Translations under genes and position numbers: made by a program
Part shown: piece after piece, positions 30,213 through 39,609 of the stretch
Layout: each line of letters starts with the position of its first letter
Position numbering within the stretch: the first letter of the stretch is position 1
Notes under the pieces: model-generated
What the model saw: only the letters and a program-made list of their open reading frames with translations
What the model was told of the DNA's origin: nothing
The model's database searches: none
IMG/VR virus record: IMGVR_UViG_3300008450_000032
Location: 1-64,000 of that record
Source of the DNA: a virus
Length of the DNA stretch: 64,000 bases
Reading direction: 5' to 3' (one strand)

Positions 30213-33200
30213 ATGTTAACTCAATATAAAAATATCAGTGATATTCAATCAGCAACGGGATCGTTAGCTGCTAGTCGTTTCTTGGAAGAACACTCATCAC
30301 AATTCAATGTATCAATAAAACCAAATCCGGATATAATAAAACCAGATGCGTCAGATATTATTGAAATGCATATATACGGTGATCAAACCTGGATAACGGG
30401 TAATCACTCAGTACAACCTGTATATCAAATTCCTAGATATTATGATCGAACTACTGGTCGTGAAATAAAGTTTAACGGCGTACCGGTTGGAATTAATCTT
30501 TATAAAGAATTTGAAAATCTACGATTAACATCTGGTAAATTTCGTGTTGTTTTAAACTTCTTCAAGAATTTAATTGGTAGTTATGAAAAACCATATTTAA
30601 AGATTGTTGAAATTTCTGCAGATCGTACAGAGATATTGTTAAAACCTACACAAGCAACCAATGCAGAATTTCAAGATCAATTAATTGACTTTGCAGATCG
30701 TCCTAGACAAACTAGTGCTCGTGGTGGTCAATATTATGATTTTTACATATTAAATTTTAGCAGAAATCAAACTTCATTAATTGTTAATACAGTTGTAATT
30801 GAAGATAGTATATATGTTAAATTGTATGAACCATTACCAAAAAACATTTTAGAAAATTTTAAATGTTGGATTGCTCAAGAACAAAAAGAGCCATTTGTTG
30901 ATAATGTTTATATAAATGCAAAAGAAATTGAAATTGAACAAAATGTATTAGCTGGTCCTAACTGGTATGCAAATTATTCATACAATACTTCAACAACTAC
31001 TGGATTAAAAAATTGGACTGATTTACTCGGGTCATCGATTAATACATCACAGCAAATTGTCGATTCATATTTTTCTGGAAGTTTATCCGGAGTAAAATTA
31101 AACATTGATTATTCAGATTTTAATAATTTTGTATTCTATAGTTCAGCAACAGAACGTTTAGAAAATTTCAGATACAAATTATCATTAGTTGAATACTATA
31201 ATTCACAATCTGCGGCAATCGCATTAATATCGGGTAGTGTTGCAACTACTAATGCCGCAGATTATACATTGCAAAAAACAAATTTAATTGGTGGATTTGA
31301 TGATTTTGAAAAGTATTTATACTATCAGTCATCGTCAATGATTTTTACTTATCCTGTGCCACATGAATCACCAAATGTAGCCAGAATCACCGGCAGTTAT
31401 TTGACGCCGGCACCGAAATCAAATTCGACATATCCATTTGCATTATACCCATTAACTAGTAGTCAATTTACTACATGGTTTGATTCAATGTATTCATACG
31501 CGACCGCATACGATACATTTAATTTAAATTCATTGATCCGCACAGTACCTGAATATATTAGATATGATGAGAATAATGTGGCAATGGAAACATTTGTTAA
31601 TATGCTTGGGCATCATTATGATATACTTTACACGTATATCAATCATATGTCTCAAATTAACAAACGAGAAGAAAATCCTAAATTAGGTATGCCAAATGAA
31701 TTGCTATATTCCGTAGCAAAACAATTTGGTTGGAACTTAACCGACGGTAATCAATATCAAGATTTATGGCAGTATGTATTAGGTACATCAGAAGCAGGAA
31801 TACCGCTTACCGGGTCAAATTCAGTAGGTGATCCGTCAGTATCTGGCCAGAATATGACATACGCAGTTTGGCGTCGCATTGTTAATAACTTGCCATTACT
31901 ATTAAAATCAAAAGGTACTAAACGAAGCATACAAGCATTGTTGTCTTGTTATGGTATTCCACAATCACTTATTACAATTAAAGAATATGGCGGTCCTAGA
32001 ATTGAACGTGCACCGGTATATGAAAAATTAAATTTTGATTATGCATTAGATTTAATTACAAATACAGCTGGTACTGTCACAACTAATTATTCGGGATCAA
32101 TTGATTCAATTGAACTTCGTTTCCGAACTGATGATGTTATTACAAATCCAACTATGCCAAGCACAATGAATTTGTTTAAGGTTGGTAATAATGCAGTGAC
32201 ATTAGATTATACGTCTGGGACACGTGGAACTATACAAATTAATGGTACTGGGTCAAATTCTATTGAATTGTTTGATGGTGGCTGGTTAAATTTAATGTTA
32301 AAAACAAATGGCAGCAATTTAGAAATTTTAGCAAAACGAGCTAAATATGGTAAAATTGTTGCAGCAGCTTCAGCATCTACAGTAGCATCATTACCTGGAT
32401 CTGGATCAATTATATTTGGTGATACTAGTACTGGGGCGTCGAGATTAGTAGGACAATTACAAGAATTCAGAATATGGAATTATCCAATTTCTAATACATC
32501 ATTTGATAATCACGTTAAAGCTCCTGGAGCATATGATTCGTTAGATGCGTATAATGAACTAGTTTATCGTTTACCGTTGAATCAAAATATTAATCATGCT
32601 ACAACTGCTAGTTTATTCGGGATACAACCTAAGGCATCTACAATATCATCATCATTTAGCGGATGGACGAATAATATACCATATGATTCTATAGAAGAAA
32701 CGTACTACTATGATGCGGTATCAATTGGTGCTGGCACATATGATGATAACAAAGTACGTATTGAAAACAATGTATTAGTAGGTACATTAGATATAAAAAC
32801 TAGAGCAGAACGTAGTCAATATGATGTTGCTCCAATTGATAGTAAAAAACTAGGAGTATATTTTTCTCCACAAACAATGATCGATGAAGATATCATTGCA
32901 CAATTAGGTTTTATTGATTTAGATAATTATATCGGTGATCCGGGAGATATTAATTCTGATTCATATGATAGTTTAACGCAGTTTGCAGAATCATATTGGA
33001 AAAAGTATCAACAAGCTACAGATATTAATTCGTATATAAAAATGTTTACATTGTTTGACTTATCATTCTTCAAACAATTAGAACAATTATTGCCAGCACG
33101 TGTTGATGAATTACTCGGCGTATTAATACAGCCTAATATATTAGAAAGAAATAAAACATCTATACTTCCGGAGATACGTATTCATGATAATTCATATTAT

Positions 33201-33791
33201 GCTGAAATTACTAATTCACAGCCAACTGCGAGTGGTGAATATATAAATTATCTAGGTTCTGTTGACGGTAAAATTTTAACTATATCTGCACAAGACGATG
33301 ATCAATGGCAAGCATATTTAACAGCTTCAACTGCTGATAAGTATGATGGAACTCCATATTCATACACATACTTAATTCAAAGTGGAAGCACGTATATAAC
33401 TGCATCTTCCCCATATTGGCAAAGCGAAGCAATACTACCAGTAATACTTGATGCAGTAACATCTGAGTTAAGTTTAGCATCTGGCTCATATTTTGCAGCG
33501 TCATCATCATTTTCAGGTTCATATTATGGTACTAGCTCGTATGGTTCAGGGTCGTATGGCGTTGTATCAAATTTCAGAAACTTAACAGGAAGTTTTGCCC
33601 AAGTGCAAGACTTTTTACCTGCAGGTCGAGACAATCAAAAATATTCCGGAGCTAAACTTACATCACCGGCATTCAATGTTAATTCAACTGAAACCGTTGA
33701 CGGTAAGCCAGTAGTAGAATGGCGTGCAACAAATCCAAATCAATTGGTGTATCAAACTAATAGTGATCAAGGAAGTTTTGTTTTGGTATAA
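30213..33791 (+). CDS. Large baseplate protein with tail-protein-I-like core and LamG-like insert
   Basis: 1192 residues. The core near 450-570 contains DILYTYINHMSQINKREENP and NNLPLLLKSKGTKRSIQALL, a pattern of tail-protein-I and gp7-like wedge proteins. Residues about 600-760 look like a LamG/concanavalin-fold insert (GGWLNLMLKTNGSNLEILAK, QLQEFRIWNYPIS). The C-terminus is Ser/Gly/Tyr-rich (SGSYYGTSSYGSGSYG). It is probably the gp7-equivalent wedge protein carrying a glycan- or receptor-contacting insert. Confidence 0.75.
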   Translation: MLTQYKNISDIQSATGSLAASRFLEEHSSQFNVSIKPNPDIIKPDASDIIEMHIYGDQTWITGNHSVQPVYQIPRYYDRTTGREIKFNGVPVGINLYKEFENLRLTSGKFRVVLNFFKNLIGSYEKPYLKIVEISADRTEILLKPTQATNAEFQDQLIDFADRPRQTSARGGQYYDFYILNFSRNQTSLIVNTVVIEDSIYVKLYEPLPKNILENFKCWIAQEQKEPFVDNVYINAKEIEIEQNVLAGPNWYANYSYNTSTTTGLKNWTDLLGSSINTSQQIVDSYFSGSLSGVKLNIDYSDFNNFVFYSSATERLENFRYKLSLVEYYNSQSAAIALISGSVATTNAADYTLQKTNLIGGFDDFEKYLYYQSSSMIFTYPVPHESPNVARITGSYLTPAPKSNSTYPFALYPLTSSQFTTWFDSMYSYATAYDTFNLNSLIRTVPEYIRYDENNVAMETFVNMLGHHYDILYTYINHMSQINKREENPKLGMPNELLYSVAKQFGWNLTDGNQYQDLWQYVLGTSEAGIPLTGSNSVGDPSVSGQNMTYAVWRRIVNNLPLLLKSKGTKRSIQALLSCYGIPQSLITIKEYGGPRIERAPVYEKLNFDYALDLITNTAGTVTTNYSGSIDSIELRFRTDDVITNPTMPSTMNLFKVGNNAVTLDYTSGTRGTIQINGTGSNSIELFDGGWLNLMLKTNGSNLEILAKRAKYGKIVAAASASTVASLPGSGSIIFGDTSTGASRLVGQLQEFRIWNYPISNTSFDNHVKAPGAYDSLDAYNELVYRLPLNQNINHATTASLFGIQPKASTISSSFSGWTNNIPYDSIEETYYYDAVSIGAGTYDDNKVRIENNVLVGTLDIKTRAERSQYDVAPIDSKKLGVYFSPQTMIDEDIIAQLGFIDLDNYIGDPGDINSDSYDSLTQFAESYWKKYQQATDINSYIKMFTLFDLSFFKQLEQLLPARVDELLGVLIQPNILERNKTSILPEIRIHDNSYYAEITNSQPTASGEYINYLGSVDGKILTISAQDDDQWQAYLTASTADKYDGTPYSYTYLIQSGSTYITASSPYWQSEAILPVILDAVTSELSLASGSYFAASSSFSGSYYGTSSYGSGSYGVVSNFRNLTGSFAQVQDFLPAGRDNQKYSGAKLTSPAFNVNSTETVDGKPVVEWRATNPNQLVYQTNSDQGSFVLV

Positions 33792-33803
33792 TTTTTTAAC
33801 ATA

Positions 33804-33819
33804 ACATATTTATATAAAA
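33804..33819 (+). promoter_or_regulatory. Late-type promoter motif
   Basis: ACATATTTATATAAAA, then TAGGAATAAAACAT and the ATG at 33834. Confidence 0.75.
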
Positions 33820-33833
33820 TAGGAATAAAACAT

Positions 33834-34502
33834 ATGGGATACTTAAATAATAGTTCTGTAACAGTTGATGCAATTTTAACTCTTAAAGGCCGAGAATTAT
33901 TAGCAAAAGGCGGAAACGCATTTAAAATTACTCAGTTTGCATTAGGTGATGATGAAATTGATTATTCGTTATGGAATCCAAATCATCCATTAGGAACTAA
34001 TTATTACGGTGTAATTATTGAAAATATGCCAATCACTGAAGCAATTCCTGATGAGACACAAGCATTGCGTTCAAAATTAATTACATTACCAAAACAAACT
34101 ACTAATATACCAGTTGTAACTGTTGGAAATACTGCAATTACACTGTTAGCACCAGGAGATGGAGCAGCAATTACACCGAATACTAGCAACATGCAGGGTG
34201 GTAACTCAAATTTAGGTTACACTGCAATTTTGTCTGATTCAACCGTAGCAGATATTCAGGTAACTAGAGCATTACAAAATACCGTATTACCTACAATACC
34301 TCGTTTTATTGGTGATAATGAAGATGCACAAAGTGTAGCAGTTGCAGGATTTGAATTCCGAGTTATTGCTAAAGCACAATATTTGGAAGATAAAACTGCG
34401 ACAATTACTATTGTTGGTAATGAAACAGGTGGTAGTGTAACAATTAATTTAACTGTTAAAAAAGTTACTTCTGTAACAACCGGAACGGCAGTTTCAAGCT
34501 AA
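33834..34502 (+). CDS. Tail/baseplate structural protein
   Basis: 222 residues. It starts NNSSVTVDAILTLKGRELLA and has FKITQFALGDDEIDYSLWNP, a block seen in short tail proteins of related marine phages as far as I recall. The second half is Ig-like and Thr/Val-rich. The final segment (ATITIVGNETGGSVTINLTV) is a beta sandwich strand set. Surface-exposed tail or baseplate component is likely. Confidence 0.68.
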   Translation: MGYLNNSSVTVDAILTLKGRELLAKGGNAFKITQFALGDDEIDYSLWNPNHPLGTNYYGVIIENMPITEAIPDETQALRSKLITLPKQTTNIPVVTVGNTAITLLAPGDGAAITPNTSNMQGGNSNLGYTAILSDSTVADIQVTRALQNTVLPTIPRFIGDNEDAQSVAVAGFEFRVIAKAQYLEDKTATITIVGNETGGSVTINLTVKKVTSVTTGTAVSS

Positions 34503-34517
34503 TAAAAGAAATAACAT

Positions 34518-35813
34518 ATGAACAATTTTATTAAATATTTAAAACTACAAGACAAACACGGCGGGGTTCCTACGGGGCGTGGAAATGTATCTCCCATCAA
34601 TGTTAGTCAAGCGGCAAATAATATAGCTGTTAGAGATGGTGCTGCCCAAACTAATACAACCGCAATTAATGAGCAAGTACAACAATTAGCTCAACAATTA
34701 GCAAATGAAATAATTGCCAATCAGCAACAAATTTCCGTGTTAGCAAGAAATGGTCGTGTATTTACAAAGTTTGACCAATTAAATGATGTTATATCAAATC
34801 AAACTGAAGTAGTTACTGCAGGTGTTTGGAGTGATGGTATTGCTAGTTTAACTACATACGCATCCGGATCTGCACAAACAACATCTCAGCGCCGATATTA
34901 TGTTGATGTGTATCAAGAAGATTCTACAAATGAAGGCGCTGCGACGCAATTTTCATTAGCATATGGTAATGCGTTGGGTAGTGGTTCTGATTCACAAGGT
35001 ACATTGAGTGACTCTCCATCAAAAGCAGTATATTCACAATACCGTCAGCTTTTATTAAAGCCTAACGATTCAAGATTTACAACTGCTGGATCTGGTAGTA
35101 CAGATTCAATCTATATTGTGAATTTTAAAAGAAACCGACTTAAAGAACGTTTAGACGCTGGAAATTTTGAATTGCCATTAGTATCAATTGCTACTCGCAC
35201 ATCGAATGCAACTGGGTCTGTTACTGTCGGTACACGTGTTATTAAATTAATTGACGATTCTTCATTAGCATCGGCTACCGTTGGTGATTCTGGAAAAATC
35301 TATAACATAGTCTCCGGTTCTATAAATTCAGGAGTACATAATTCAGCATCGCCGGTATATTATGGATTAGCATATCCAGATCATGGAGTATTAGTACTGG
35401 ATGGTAAAATGCTTGATCAACAATTAGGATTTGCTACGAATGTATCTTCTAGTTCTGAAGGTAACAATCACTTTACATTGTTCCGTTCTATTTCTGGATC
35501 TGCATTATTTACTGATCCTGAAACATCTGACCCATATGGATTTTTAGCAAGAAATTCTGAAAAAATAACAAGCACACATTATTTTGTACGAATTAAAAAT
35601 GCAGAATACAACTTCTCAAACAATCCATCTTATGTTACTGGTAGTGTTGGTCAATTAGCACAATCTACATTTGTTGGTGATCCTAAAACATATGTTACCA
35701 CAGTTGGATTATACAATGACAGTCAAGAATTGTTAGCGGTTGCAAAATTAAGTCAACCATTGCTAAAATCATTCCAGCGTGAAGCTCTTATACGTGTTAA
35801 ACTAGATTTCTAA
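34518..35813 (+). CDS. Tail structural protein
   Basis: 431 residues. A helical N-terminal part (AINEQVQQLAQQLANEIIAN) is followed by Ser/Thr-rich beta structure. The last 60 residues (FVGDPKTYVTTVGLYNDSQE, LLAVAKLSQPLLK) resemble the C-terminal end of the next protein (FTPYITTIGLYDDAGQLLAI, GKLAQPIKKP). The two therefore share an assembly or attachment domain. Confidence 0.7.
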   Translation: MNNFIKYLKLQDKHGGVPTGRGNVSPINVSQAANNIAVRDGAAQTNTTAINEQVQQLAQQLANEIIANQQQISVLARNGRVFTKFDQLNDVISNQTEVVTAGVWSDGIASLTTYASGSAQTTSQRRYYVDVYQEDSTNEGAATQFSLAYGNALGSGSDSQGTLSDSPSKAVYSQYRQLLLKPNDSRFTTAGSGSTDSIYIVNFKRNRLKERLDAGNFELPLVSIATRTSNATGSVTVGTRVIKLIDDSSLASATVGDSGKIYNIVSGSINSGVHNSASPVYYGLAYPDHGVLVLDGKMLDQQLGFATNVSSSSEGNNHFTLFRSISGSALFTDPETSDPYGFLARNSEKITSTHYFVRIKNAEYNFSNNPSYVTGSVGQLAQSTFVGDPKTYVTTVGLYNDSQELLAVAKLSQPLLKSFQREALIRVKLDF

Positions 35814-35831
35814 AATAACACTCTGATTTAA

Positions 35832-35873
35832 GCCCTGTTATATTTATTATTAAATATAGCAGGGTTTTTACTA
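35832..35873 (+). terminator. Terminator overlapping a promoter-like motif
   Basis: CCCTGTTATATTTA pairs with TAAATATAGCAGGG (one G-T pair) around TTAT, then GTTTTTA. The stem contains TATATTTATTATTAAA, so it could also serve as the late-type motif for the ATG at 35876. Confidence 0.75.
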
Positions 35874-35875
35874 GC

Positions 35876-37441
35876 ATGGCAGAAACAAAAATTTCAAATA
35901 CTGACACATATCAAGGGGTGTATCCAACTGTTTTCAAAAAGATAAATAGTTCTGATGTTAGTTTAACACCGTTCCAAAGTTATAAGCAATGGGTGATAGG
36001 CTCCGGTAGTGCTACTTCGAGTTGTTTGCCATTACAAGGAGTATATTCAGATGTATTACCAGCTCTAGATACCGAATTAACATATAATGATGCAAAAAAT
36101 ATTGATGATAGTTTGCAAACTGTAACATATTATTCAGTTAATCAGTTATTTTACAAATATAAAGATCAACCATATAACACACTAGGTCCAACAGATTTAA
36201 ATCGTACACATAAATACTTGTATCAAACAGCTTCGATATTTTCTATACCACAATTAAAATACGGAGAATCGGTTAAACCAAAATCATTTGAAATAAAACA
36301 TAATGTTGGTAGCGGCATTCAGTCTGATCGATATGGCAATTTATACAATGTGGATATTGATACTTCATCATTTGCTACAGGGGTGATGTGGTATGAAGGA
36401 TTTAATGAATATTTCGATACTAGCAGAGTACCATATGTATGTTCAGGAGTAACATATGTACCAGGAGTACCTGATGCCGACATATCAAGTTTACCGGTTG
36501 GATTAGCTGCTAAATTTGATGGTGCTGGTTATATTGAATCTGATTTAAACGGATTTTATGATCGTGATCATGATTATGCAATTGCTTTTTGGTTCTCCGG
36601 ATCATCTAATGCAACACAATTAATTGCAACAAAAGCATCTAGTAGTTTAACTCCACAATATCCGTTCCGAATTGAATTGAGCGGTAGCAATCAGATTGTA
36701 TTTTCTGTAGCGGGTAGCACTACATTTAAAACACAAATTACATCATCTGTTTTTAATACAACTAACTGGAATCACTTTATTTGTCAAAAATCTGGCAGCT
36801 CGGTTGAATTGTATGTAAATGGAGCGTTAGAATCATCTGCTACTAGTCCATTACTAATTAATACGCAATCACCATTATCGGCATCAGCACGTATTGATAA
36901 CACAGATAAATTGTATATTGGAGGTTATACTACTACTGGATCAAATCTTACAGCTGTTATTGATGAAGTTAGAATATTTAATAAGTCACTATCTCTTGCA
37001 GAAATTGGATCTTTAGCCACACCGGATCTAACAACTGGTACACTACTTCAAACTAATCACGTAGGAAATATTTTTGCAAAACAAGGAATCGCGATAGTAT
37101 CAACTCCAGATTATCGATTTCATAATACCGTTAATGATTTTATTTCCTTTCAGTATAAAAGCACGGTTACAATTTATGAATTAGGTGTTATTGTTAAATT
37201 AGATGCTGGTGATTTTAATATGTCATTGAATCCAACTCTTACGGCGGATAATGATATTACATACCATTCATTTGTTACTAGTAGTACATTTACTCCGTAT
37301 ATAACAACTATAGGATTGTATGATGATGCAGGGCAATTGTTAGCAATTGGAAAATTAGCACAACCAATTAAAAAACCAGCAAATGTAGATTTAAATTTCT
37401 TAGTTCGTATGGACTTAAATAACAATGTAATTCCTAGGTAA
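35876..37441 (+). CDS. Tail protein with LamG-like domain
   Basis: 521 residues. Residues about 210-375 form a LamG/concanavalin-like sandwich (LPVGLAAKFDGAGYIESDLN, YAIAFWFSG, HFICQKSGSSVELYVNGALE, VIDEVRIFNKSLSLAEIG). The N-terminal and C-terminal parts are attachment-like, and the C-terminal end is shared with the previous protein. LamG domains bind glycans or proteins, so this is a candidate for host-surface contact. Confidence 0.75.
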   Translation: MAETKISNTDTYQGVYPTVFKKINSSDVSLTPFQSYKQWVIGSGSATSSCLPLQGVYSDVLPALDTELTYNDAKNIDDSLQTVTYYSVNQLFYKYKDQPYNTLGPTDLNRTHKYLYQTASIFSIPQLKYGESVKPKSFEIKHNVGSGIQSDRYGNLYNVDIDTSSFATGVMWYEGFNEYFDTSRVPYVCSGVTYVPGVPDADISSLPVGLAAKFDGAGYIESDLNGFYDRDHDYAIAFWFSGSSNATQLIATKASSSLTPQYPFRIELSGSNQIVFSVAGSTTFKTQITSSVFNTTNWNHFICQKSGSSVELYVNGALESSATSPLLINTQSPLSASARIDNTDKLYIGGYTTTGSNLTAVIDEVRIFNKSLSLAEIGSLATPDLTTGTLLQTNHVGNIFAKQGIAIVSTPDYRFHNTVNDFISFQYKSTVTIYELGVIVKLDAGDFNMSLNPTLTADNDITYHSFVTSSTFTPYITTIGLYDDAGQLLAIGKLAQPIKKPANVDLNFLVRMDLNNNVIPR

Positions 37442-37443
37442 TC

Positions 37444-37980
37444 ATGATACGATTAAAACAACTTTTAAAAGAAATATCAAATTCAGATATTCAGAAATGT
37501 TTAGACAAAATACAACAAAAACAATTCCGTTTAATTGGTGCTGGTGATAACGGTCGCGTTTATGAAATTGATAGAGAAGATAAAGTTTTTAAGATTACTA
37601 AAGAACGTGATGAATATGAAGTAGCAAGTATTATCGTTGATAGATACAATGAGTTTACTACATTTATACCGGTATATTATGTTGATGGTAAAAACATGTA
37701 CATAATGGCAAATGCTTCGGAACTACCAACTCGGTTAAAAAAAGAAATTGATTTATTTATGCAAGACTTTGCTTCATTTGCTCGGGATGAAGGAGGCGAA
37801 GTTTCAATATTTGATTTTTTACCTGATGCTGGAAGTATTAATCCGATAATTGATAATTTTTTAAACACATTAAAAACAGATATAGATAAACTTCAAATTC
37901 CAGAATTCGATTTAGATTTAGATTTTCGTTCTGACAACGTTATGATGTGGGACGGAAACATGGTATTAGTCGATTGGTAA
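37444..37980 (+). CDS. Tagged minimal protein-kinase-like protein
   Basis: 178 residues. It starts with the tag MIRLKQLLKE. A kinase-like N-lobe follows: glycine loop GAGDNGRVYE (32-41), Lys50 in KVFKITK, and a Glu in RDEYEVAS for the alpha-C helix. The hinge area is YYVDGKNMYIMANAS. The catalytic loop is reduced to DFRSDN (Asp160, Asn165) and the metal-binding Asp177 is in the last two residues (DW). The C-lobe after that is missing, yet all core catalytic residues are present. The tag implies packaging and delivery with DNA, analogous in strategy to T4 Alt. Substrate unknown, and it could be an inactive binder. Confidence 0.68.
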   Translation: MIRLKQLLKEISNSDIQKCLDKIQQKQFRLIGAGDNGRVYEIDREDKVFKITKERDEYEVASIIVDRYNEFTTFIPVYYVDGKNMYIMANASELPTRLKKEIDLFMQDFASFARDEGGEVSIFDFLPDAGSINPIIDNFLNTLKTDIDKLQIPEFDLDLDFRSDNVMMWDGNMVLVDW

Positions 37981-37993
37981 AAAGAAATAGGTT

Positions 37994-38476
37994 ATGGCAA
38001 AAAATCATTATCATAGCTCTGGCAACTCAAAAAGAGCTGCAGCGCTAAAATACGGTTATAAATCAGGATTAGAACACACAGTAGCAGATCAAATAAAAAC
38101 TACTGAATATCCTTTGAATTATGAAACTGAAATACTAAATTATATAGTACCAGAACGTAAAGCAAAATACACTCCAGATTTTGTGTTTACTAAAAAGAAT
38201 GGTGAATTAATGTACATTGAAACTAAAGGCCGATGGACTAGTGCCGATCGTCTTAAAATGAAACATGTGCTAGCATCGAATCCCGGTGTAGATATTCGTA
38301 TGGTATTCCAATCACCCCAACAAAAAATATCAAAAGGTAGCAAAACTACATATGAAGCTTATGCATTAAAGCTGGGTATTAAACATGTTGCAAAGAAAGA
38401 TATTCCCGCAGATTGGCTCACGGAATGTTTGAAGACTGGCGAAGAACCAAAGACAATTAAAACTTTTTTTGGATAA
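37994..38476 (+). CDS. T7 endonuclease I-like Holliday junction resolvase
   Basis: 160 residues. SGLEHTVADQ, NYETEILNYIVPERKAKYTP, DFVF and LMYIETKGRWTSADRLKMKH match the endonuclease I fold. The catalytic set is the Glu (GLEHT), Asp (TPDF) and E-x-K (IETKG). It cuts branched DNA so that replicated concatemers can be packaged, taking the place of gp49 in T4. It is adjacent to the primase and recombination nuclease genes. Confidence 0.88.
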   Translation: MAKNHYHSSGNSKRAAALKYGYKSGLEHTVADQIKTTEYPLNYETEILNYIVPERKAKYTPDFVFTKKNGELMYIETKGRWTSADRLKMKHVLASNPGVDIRMVFQSPQQKISKGSKTTYEAYALKLGIKHVAKKDIPADWLTECLKTGEEPKTIKTFFG

Positions 38477-38544
38477 AGGTTTGTTTTGTGAAAAATTTTT
38501 AATACATTCTATGATAATTAATGATTCATATTAATTAATAGATT

Positions 38545-38560
38545 GATTCAGTATTGAATC
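38545..38560 (+). other. Perfect short inverted repeat in the 188-base gap before the primase
   Basis: GATTCA pairs with TGAATC around GTAT inside a very AT-rich gap (38477-38664). The gap also holds TTAATTAATA repeats. It has no T run after the stem. A replication-origin or regulatory role is possible. I see no gene in the gap. Confidence 0.35.
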
Positions 38561-38629
38561 GATCGTTAGGCCAGAAATGTAATGTATGTGTCTAACTAAT
38601 ATTATTTATTATTATATTAATATAATTTA

Positions 38630-38661
38630 TTGGATTAGTACAGTATATTACTTATATTATA
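38630..38661 (+). promoter_or_regulatory. TTG-class promoter before the primase
   Basis: TTG begins at 38630 and TATATTATA at 38653, 23 apart as in the early-type promoters. The ATG at 38665 follows almost at once, so the leader is very short. Confidence 0.6.
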
Positions 38662-38664
38662 TTA

Positions 38665-39609
38665 ATGAAGAATATTAAGTTATTACAGTTATTAGAATCA
38701 GTACTAGGTAAAGGTAAACCTACGTCTGGTAATAACATTGCATTCTTCTCTCCTTTTGTTTCTCACTACAAGCCAAAATTAGAAATTGATATTCACACTA
38801 ATTCAAACGGTGAGAATGCTTGGCATTGTTGGATATCTGATAAAAAAGGTCGTAGCATTGTTACTTTGTTCAAACAACTCAATCTACCTAAAGAACGTTT
38901 TGAACAATTATCACGTATTATCGAATCATCTCGATATCGTGTAAACAATGATGCTCCAACAAAAGTAGAAACAATACAATTGCCGGCTGAGTACAAACCA
39001 CTTTGGATTCCTAAAACATCTCCGGATTATCGTAATGCCGTGCATTATTTAAAAAAGCGCGGAGTAACTATATTTGATATCATCAAGTATCGAATTGGAT
39101 TTTGCGAGTCTGGAGAGTATTCCGGCAAAATAATTATTCCTAGCTATGATGCCATGGGTCAATTGAATTATTTTGTGTCTAGAGCATATTATAAATCAGA
39201 CACACAAAAACACAAGAATCCAAAAATTTCAAAAGACATTATTGGGTTTGACCTTTTTATAAATTGGTCACAACCAATCATACTTTGTGAAGGAAGTTTT
39301 GATGCAATCGCAATTAAACGCAATGCAATTCCGTTGTTCGGAAAAATCATTCAACCTGCACTACAAAAGAAAATCATACAAGAACGAGTACGAGACATTT
39401 ATATTTGTTTGGATGCTGATGCATTGAAAAATGCAATTCAAATTGCAGAGCGATTTATGTCAGAAGGCTTAAATGTGTACTTTATAGAACTGCGAGATAA
39501 AGATGCCGCAGAACTAGGCTTTCAACGAATCAACGAAATTATACAAGATACCGATGTATTAACTTTTGAACGGTTAATGCAACTTAAAATGGGAATGATA
39601 TGGACATAA
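38665..39609 (+). CDS. gp61: DNA primase, gp61/DnaG-like
   Basis: 314 residues. An N-terminal domain with a DnaG-type core (NNIAFFSPFVSHYKPKLEID, AWHCWISDKKGRSIVTLFKQ) is followed by TOPRIM motifs: IILCEGSFDAIAI with the Glu, PLFGK, and YICLDADALKN with the D-x-D. The Cys zinc-finger is not evident. It makes RNA primers for lagging-strand synthesis, normally with a gp41-type helicase not seen in this window. It overlaps the fused nuclease gene by 10 bases. Confidence 0.88.
   Translation: MKNIKLLQLLESVLGKGKPTSGNNIAFFSPFVSHYKPKLEIDIHTNSNGENAWHCWISDKKGRSIVTLFKQLNLPKERFEQLSRIIESSRYRVNNDAPTKVETIQLPAEYKPLWIPKTSPDYRNAVHYLKKRGVTIFDIIKYRIGFCESGEYSGKIIIPSYDAMGQLNYFVSRAYYKSDTQKHKNPKISKDIIGFDLFINWSQPIILCEGSFDAIAIKRNAIPLFGKIIQPALQKKIIQERVRDIYICLDADALKNAIQIAERFMSEGLNVYFIELRDKDAAELGFQRINEIIQDTDVLTFERLMQLKMGMIWT

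Noticed and set aside
38665-39609. Primase N-terminus (IKLLQLLES) as a packaging tag
   Set aside because: It resembles the tag, but lacks the fixed start and the L-x-E followed by a linker. The primase acts in the cytoplasm.
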